From: Elusimicrobiota bacterium
GTDB taxonomy: Bacteria > Elusimicrobiota > Elusimicrobia > UBA1565 > UBA9628
Assembly: GCA_016182905.1 (NCBI GenBank)
Contig: JACPFR010000022.1
Span: 1-38,848 of the forward strand
Direction: 5' to 3'
DNA length: 38,848 nucleotides
Shown: positions 37,105-38,848 of the stretch, piece after piece
Layout of the letters: each line of letters begins with the position of its first letter
Numbering within the stretch: the stretch's first letter is position 1
The notes under the pieces: model-generated
Databases searched by the model: none
What the model was told of the DNA's origin: nothing
Seen by the model: only the letters and a program-made list of their open reading frames with translations
Program-made: the position numbers and the translations under genes

Positions 37105-37632
37105 ATGAGCGAGTTGGCCGGGAGAGCCGCGCATGCCGCGCGGCGCGTCGAGAAGCTCAAGGCCCAGCAGCCCGTCGAGGCCTTGAGGACGCTCCCCGGA
37201 TACGCCCGGACGCCCCGGGATTTCCGGCCCGCCCTGTCCGGGATCGTGATGGACCTGCGCTTCGCCGAGCCGGGCATCGGCCTGCTCGTGTCGGGCGGCG
37301 AGGTCACCGCCGAATACGCCGCGCGGCGCGCCGTGTCGGCCGTGGGCCGGGGCGCGACCGGGCTCGGCGTCTGGACCGAGCGCAACTTCCACGCCGGCGA
37401 CTACGCCCATCTCGATGCGGTGCGCGCGGCGGTCCCCGAGGCCCTGCTCGCGATGATGGACTACGTCGTCGATTCCTGGCAGCTCGAGCGCGCCCGCGCG
37501 GGCGGCGCCGACGCGGTCCTGCTCATACCCGAGCTGCTCGGCCCCCACCTCGAGCGCATGGCCGCCTCGGCGCGGGCCCTCGGCCTGACGCCGATCGCCT
37601 GGGACGACGGCGGCGCGCCGCGCGTCCTCTAG
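37105..37632 (+). CDS. TrpC-like protein lacking catalytic residues
   Basis: 175 residues that align with the first two thirds of the TrpC encoded at 19346. Shared landmarks are a basic N-terminal helix with RPVEWLR/QPVEALR, TEPYFFGGDYSFL versus TERNFHAGDYAHL, and ADAVLLIAALLGP versus ADAVLLIPELLGP. The three catalytic positions have changed: Lys59 is Arg52, Lys123 is Met118, and Glu171 is Trp166. The last barrel strands are absent. It cannot be an indole-glycerol phosphate synthase. The frame is intact with its own extended -10 (TGC TATGAT, 6 nt before the ATG), so it is probably expressed, perhaps as a ligand-binding or scaffold protein. Decay of a duplicated trpC is the alternative. Confidence 0.7.
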   Translation: MSELAGRAAHAARRVEKLKAQQPVEALRTLPGYARTPRDFRPALSGIVMDLRFAEPGIGLLVSGGEVTAEYAARRAVSAVGRGATGLGVWTERNFHAGDYAHLDAVRAAVPEALLAMMDYVVDSWQLERARAGGADAVLLIPELLGPHLERMAASARALGLTPIAWDDGGAPRVL

Positions 37633-37659
37633 AATAATCAGAGTGGTATGATTTAACGC

Positions 37660-38511
37660 ATGAGCGCTTTCTCCGAAGCCCTGCTGTCGCTGCGGCGCGA
37701 CGCCGGCTTCCCGTCGGCCTACCGCTTCTATCACCGCAACGGCGGCCGCCGGCACTTCGGCTTCACCTACGTCCACTACCTGCGCCTCGAGAAGGGCGCC
37801 AAGGCGCCGCGCGCCGCGGCCTTCGGCGCGATCCTCAAGGCCCTGCGCCTGGCCCCCGCCGCGGACGGCGCGCGCGCCCTGTTCCGCGCCTACCTCCTCG
37901 ACGTGCTCGGCTCGCCCGAGGCGTACGAGCTCATCGTCGGCTCGGTCAGCAAGTCCGTGCCGTCGGTCTCGCCGACGCTCGCCGAGGGCGGCTTCGACCG
38001 CCTCAAGCGCGAGCACTTGATGCACATGAACATCGATCAGTTCACGGCCGTCGCGCATGACGAGACCTCGTATTGGACCTCCGAGCTCCTGCTCAACGAC
38101 GACGGCTCCTGGAGCCCCAAGGAGATCGCGGAGCGCCTGGGCTGCTCCCCGAAGGCGGCCGCCGAGGCCCTCGAGCGCCTGGCGAAGGTCAGGCTCCTGC
38201 GCGCGACCTCGCCGGGGCGCTACAAGACGCGCCAGCCCGGGAAGTTCTGGACCTTTCCCGGCCGGAGCAAGGGCATGGAGCCGCTGCTCGATCGCGTCCG
38301 CGGCTTCTGGGACGCGATGGCCGCGCGCCAAGGCGGCCCGTTCGGCGAGCGCCTCGAGCTCGTGCGCGCGTCCTCGAGCGTCATGCGCCAGTACATGAAC
38401 GCCCTGCACCGCGCCGTCGACGAGGCCAACCTCGCCGCCACCCACGCGAAGGGCGAGGACACCGCGCTGTTCCTGATCGAGGGACGCGTGCGCCGTCTCC
38501 TGCCCTTTTAG
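37660..38511 (+). CDS. Putative helix-turn-helix regulator (TIGR02147/DUF4423-like)
   Basis: 283 residues, soluble. Residues 1-75 look like an XRE-type helix-turn-helix (FSEALLSLRRDAGF, THYLRLEKG-like YVHYLRLEKGAKAP, FGAILKALRLAP). The middle contains a possible winged helix (WSPKEIAERLGCSPKAAAEALERLAKVRLLR, about residues 148-180). The C-terminal part is helical. The plan resembles the TIGR02147/DUF4423 family known from Fibrobacter and related groups, but I am not certain. An extended -10 (TGG TATGAT) ends 7 nt before the ATG. Confidence 0.6.
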   Translation: MSAFSEALLSLRRDAGFPSAYRFYHRNGGRRHFGFTYVHYLRLEKGAKAPRAAAFGAILKALRLAPAADGARALFRAYLLDVLGSPEAYELIVGSVSKSVPSVSPTLAEGGFDRLKREHLMHMNIDQFTAVAHDETSYWTSELLLNDDGSWSPKEIAERLGCSPKAAAEALERLAKVRLLRATSPGRYKTRQPGKFWTFPGRSKGMEPLLDRVRGFWDAMAARQGGPFGERLELVRASSSVMRQYMNALHRAVDEANLAATHAKGEDTALFLIEGRVRRLLPF

Positions 38512-38516
38512 GCCCA

Positions 38517-38537
38517 TCGGCCCGGCGGAGGGGCCGA
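38517..38537 (+). terminator. Weak hairpin after the HTH gene
   Basis: TCGGCCC (38517-38523) pairs with GGGCCGA (38531-38537) around a 7-nt loop, 5 bp after the stop. There is no T run, so termination efficiency is doubtful. Confidence 0.3.
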
Positions 38538-38579
38538 AGGACCGCTGACGGCGGCGCTGTATTCATCCATAATAAGGGA

Positions 38580-38848
38580 ATGGCGAAACGCCTCTCCTTC
38601 CTGCCCGTCCTGTGCCTCGCGCTGATGACTCCTCCGTTCGCCGCGGCTCAGCTCCGCGGCGCGCGGGTGACCTTGCAGGCGAGCCTGCCCGCCGCCGGCG
38701 GGCTGTCCGCGGCGGCCCCGAGCCTGCCGGCCGCGACGGTCTCGCCCGCGCCGCCCGCGCTCGCCGTCTCGCTCGCGCCGCTCGCCGCTCCGGTCTCCGT
38801 CGTGCCCGTTCCGGCCGCCCTCGCCGCCGTCCGTCCCGCCGCCGCGAC
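38580..38848 (+). CDS. N-terminus of an exported Ala/Pro-rich protein (3' end outside window)
   Basis: The frame is open from the ATG at 38580 to the window edge (89 residues visible). A basic start and hydrophobic stretch (LSFLPVLCLALMTPPFAAAQ) form a signal peptide with probable cleavage after AAA. The rest is low-complexity Ala/Pro/Val/Leu. This matches the style of the N-terminal region of the protease at the left edge, where a folded domain follows after about 120 residues. CATAAT lies 6 nt before the ATG, with CTGACG about 17 nt further upstream. The function of the downstream part cannot be seen. Confidence 0.75.
   Translation, partial: MAKRLSFLPVLCLALMTPPFAAAQLRGARVTLQASLPAAGGLSAAAPSLPAATVSPAPPALAVSLAPLAAPVSVVPVPAALAAVRPAAA

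Overview
The window is about 39 kb of very GC-rich, densely packed bacterial DNA with strong G/C bias at third codon positions. A TonB-dependent outer-membrane receptor, several exported proteins and a periplasmic thiol/methionine-sulfoxide repair set point to a diderm (Gram-negative type) organism. The mix of Ala/Pro-rich exported proteins and mostly housekeeping neighbours would fit a high-GC Elusimicrobiota-like lineage. That placement is a guess from general appearance; no marker here proves it.

Layout. (1) 1-3.4 kb: the 3' part of an S41 (CPAF-like) protease, a likely structured non-coding RNA of about 245 nt on the minus strand with its own promoter and terminator, and two small exported proteins. 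(2) 10.4-3.45 kb, minus strand: mutS-mutL-methyltransferase-DUF2914-DUF3014, read as one operon. (3) 14.1-10.45 kb, minus strand: ccdA-tlpA-glycosyltransferase-GMC-type oxidoreductase, divergent from an exported MsrB-MsrA fusion that the CcdA/TlpA pair probably reduces. (4) 15.4-18.3 kb, plus strand: an exported protein of unknown function, fumC and a small soluble histidine kinase. (5) 18.3-34.35 kb: the whole route from erythrose-4-phosphate and PEP to tryptophan. It lies in two blocks, trpD-C-F and then trpB-A-aroF-A-E-C-K-B-Q-trpE-G, separated by a reverse-strand TonB receptor, a cold-shock gene and a small membrane protein. Most genes in the second block overlap start-to-stop (ATGA/GTGA). 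No chorismate mutase, tyrA or pheA is present, so the cluster looks dedicated to tryptophan. (6) 34.4-38.85 kb: an EamA exporter and MocR-type regulator pair divergent from a DUF2917 protein, a TrpC-like protein that has lost its catalytic residues, a putative HTH regulator, and the start of another exported Ala/Pro-rich protein.

Three kinds of structure are not explained by the genes. First, about ten start codons lie only 6-8 nt downstream of a good -10 box, often an extended TGn -10, with no Shine-Dalgarno; this suggests widespread leaderless transcription. Second, three long intergenic hairpins with related outer ends (GTGTCAGGC or GGTGCCAGGC) but unrelated inner arms sit at gene 3' ends, and in two cases form or touch the stop region of a neighbouring gene. 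Third, a perfect 16-bp palindrome, CTGTTTCCGGAAACAG, occurs three times between genes: upstream of mutS, upstream of trpB, and between aroQ and trpE.
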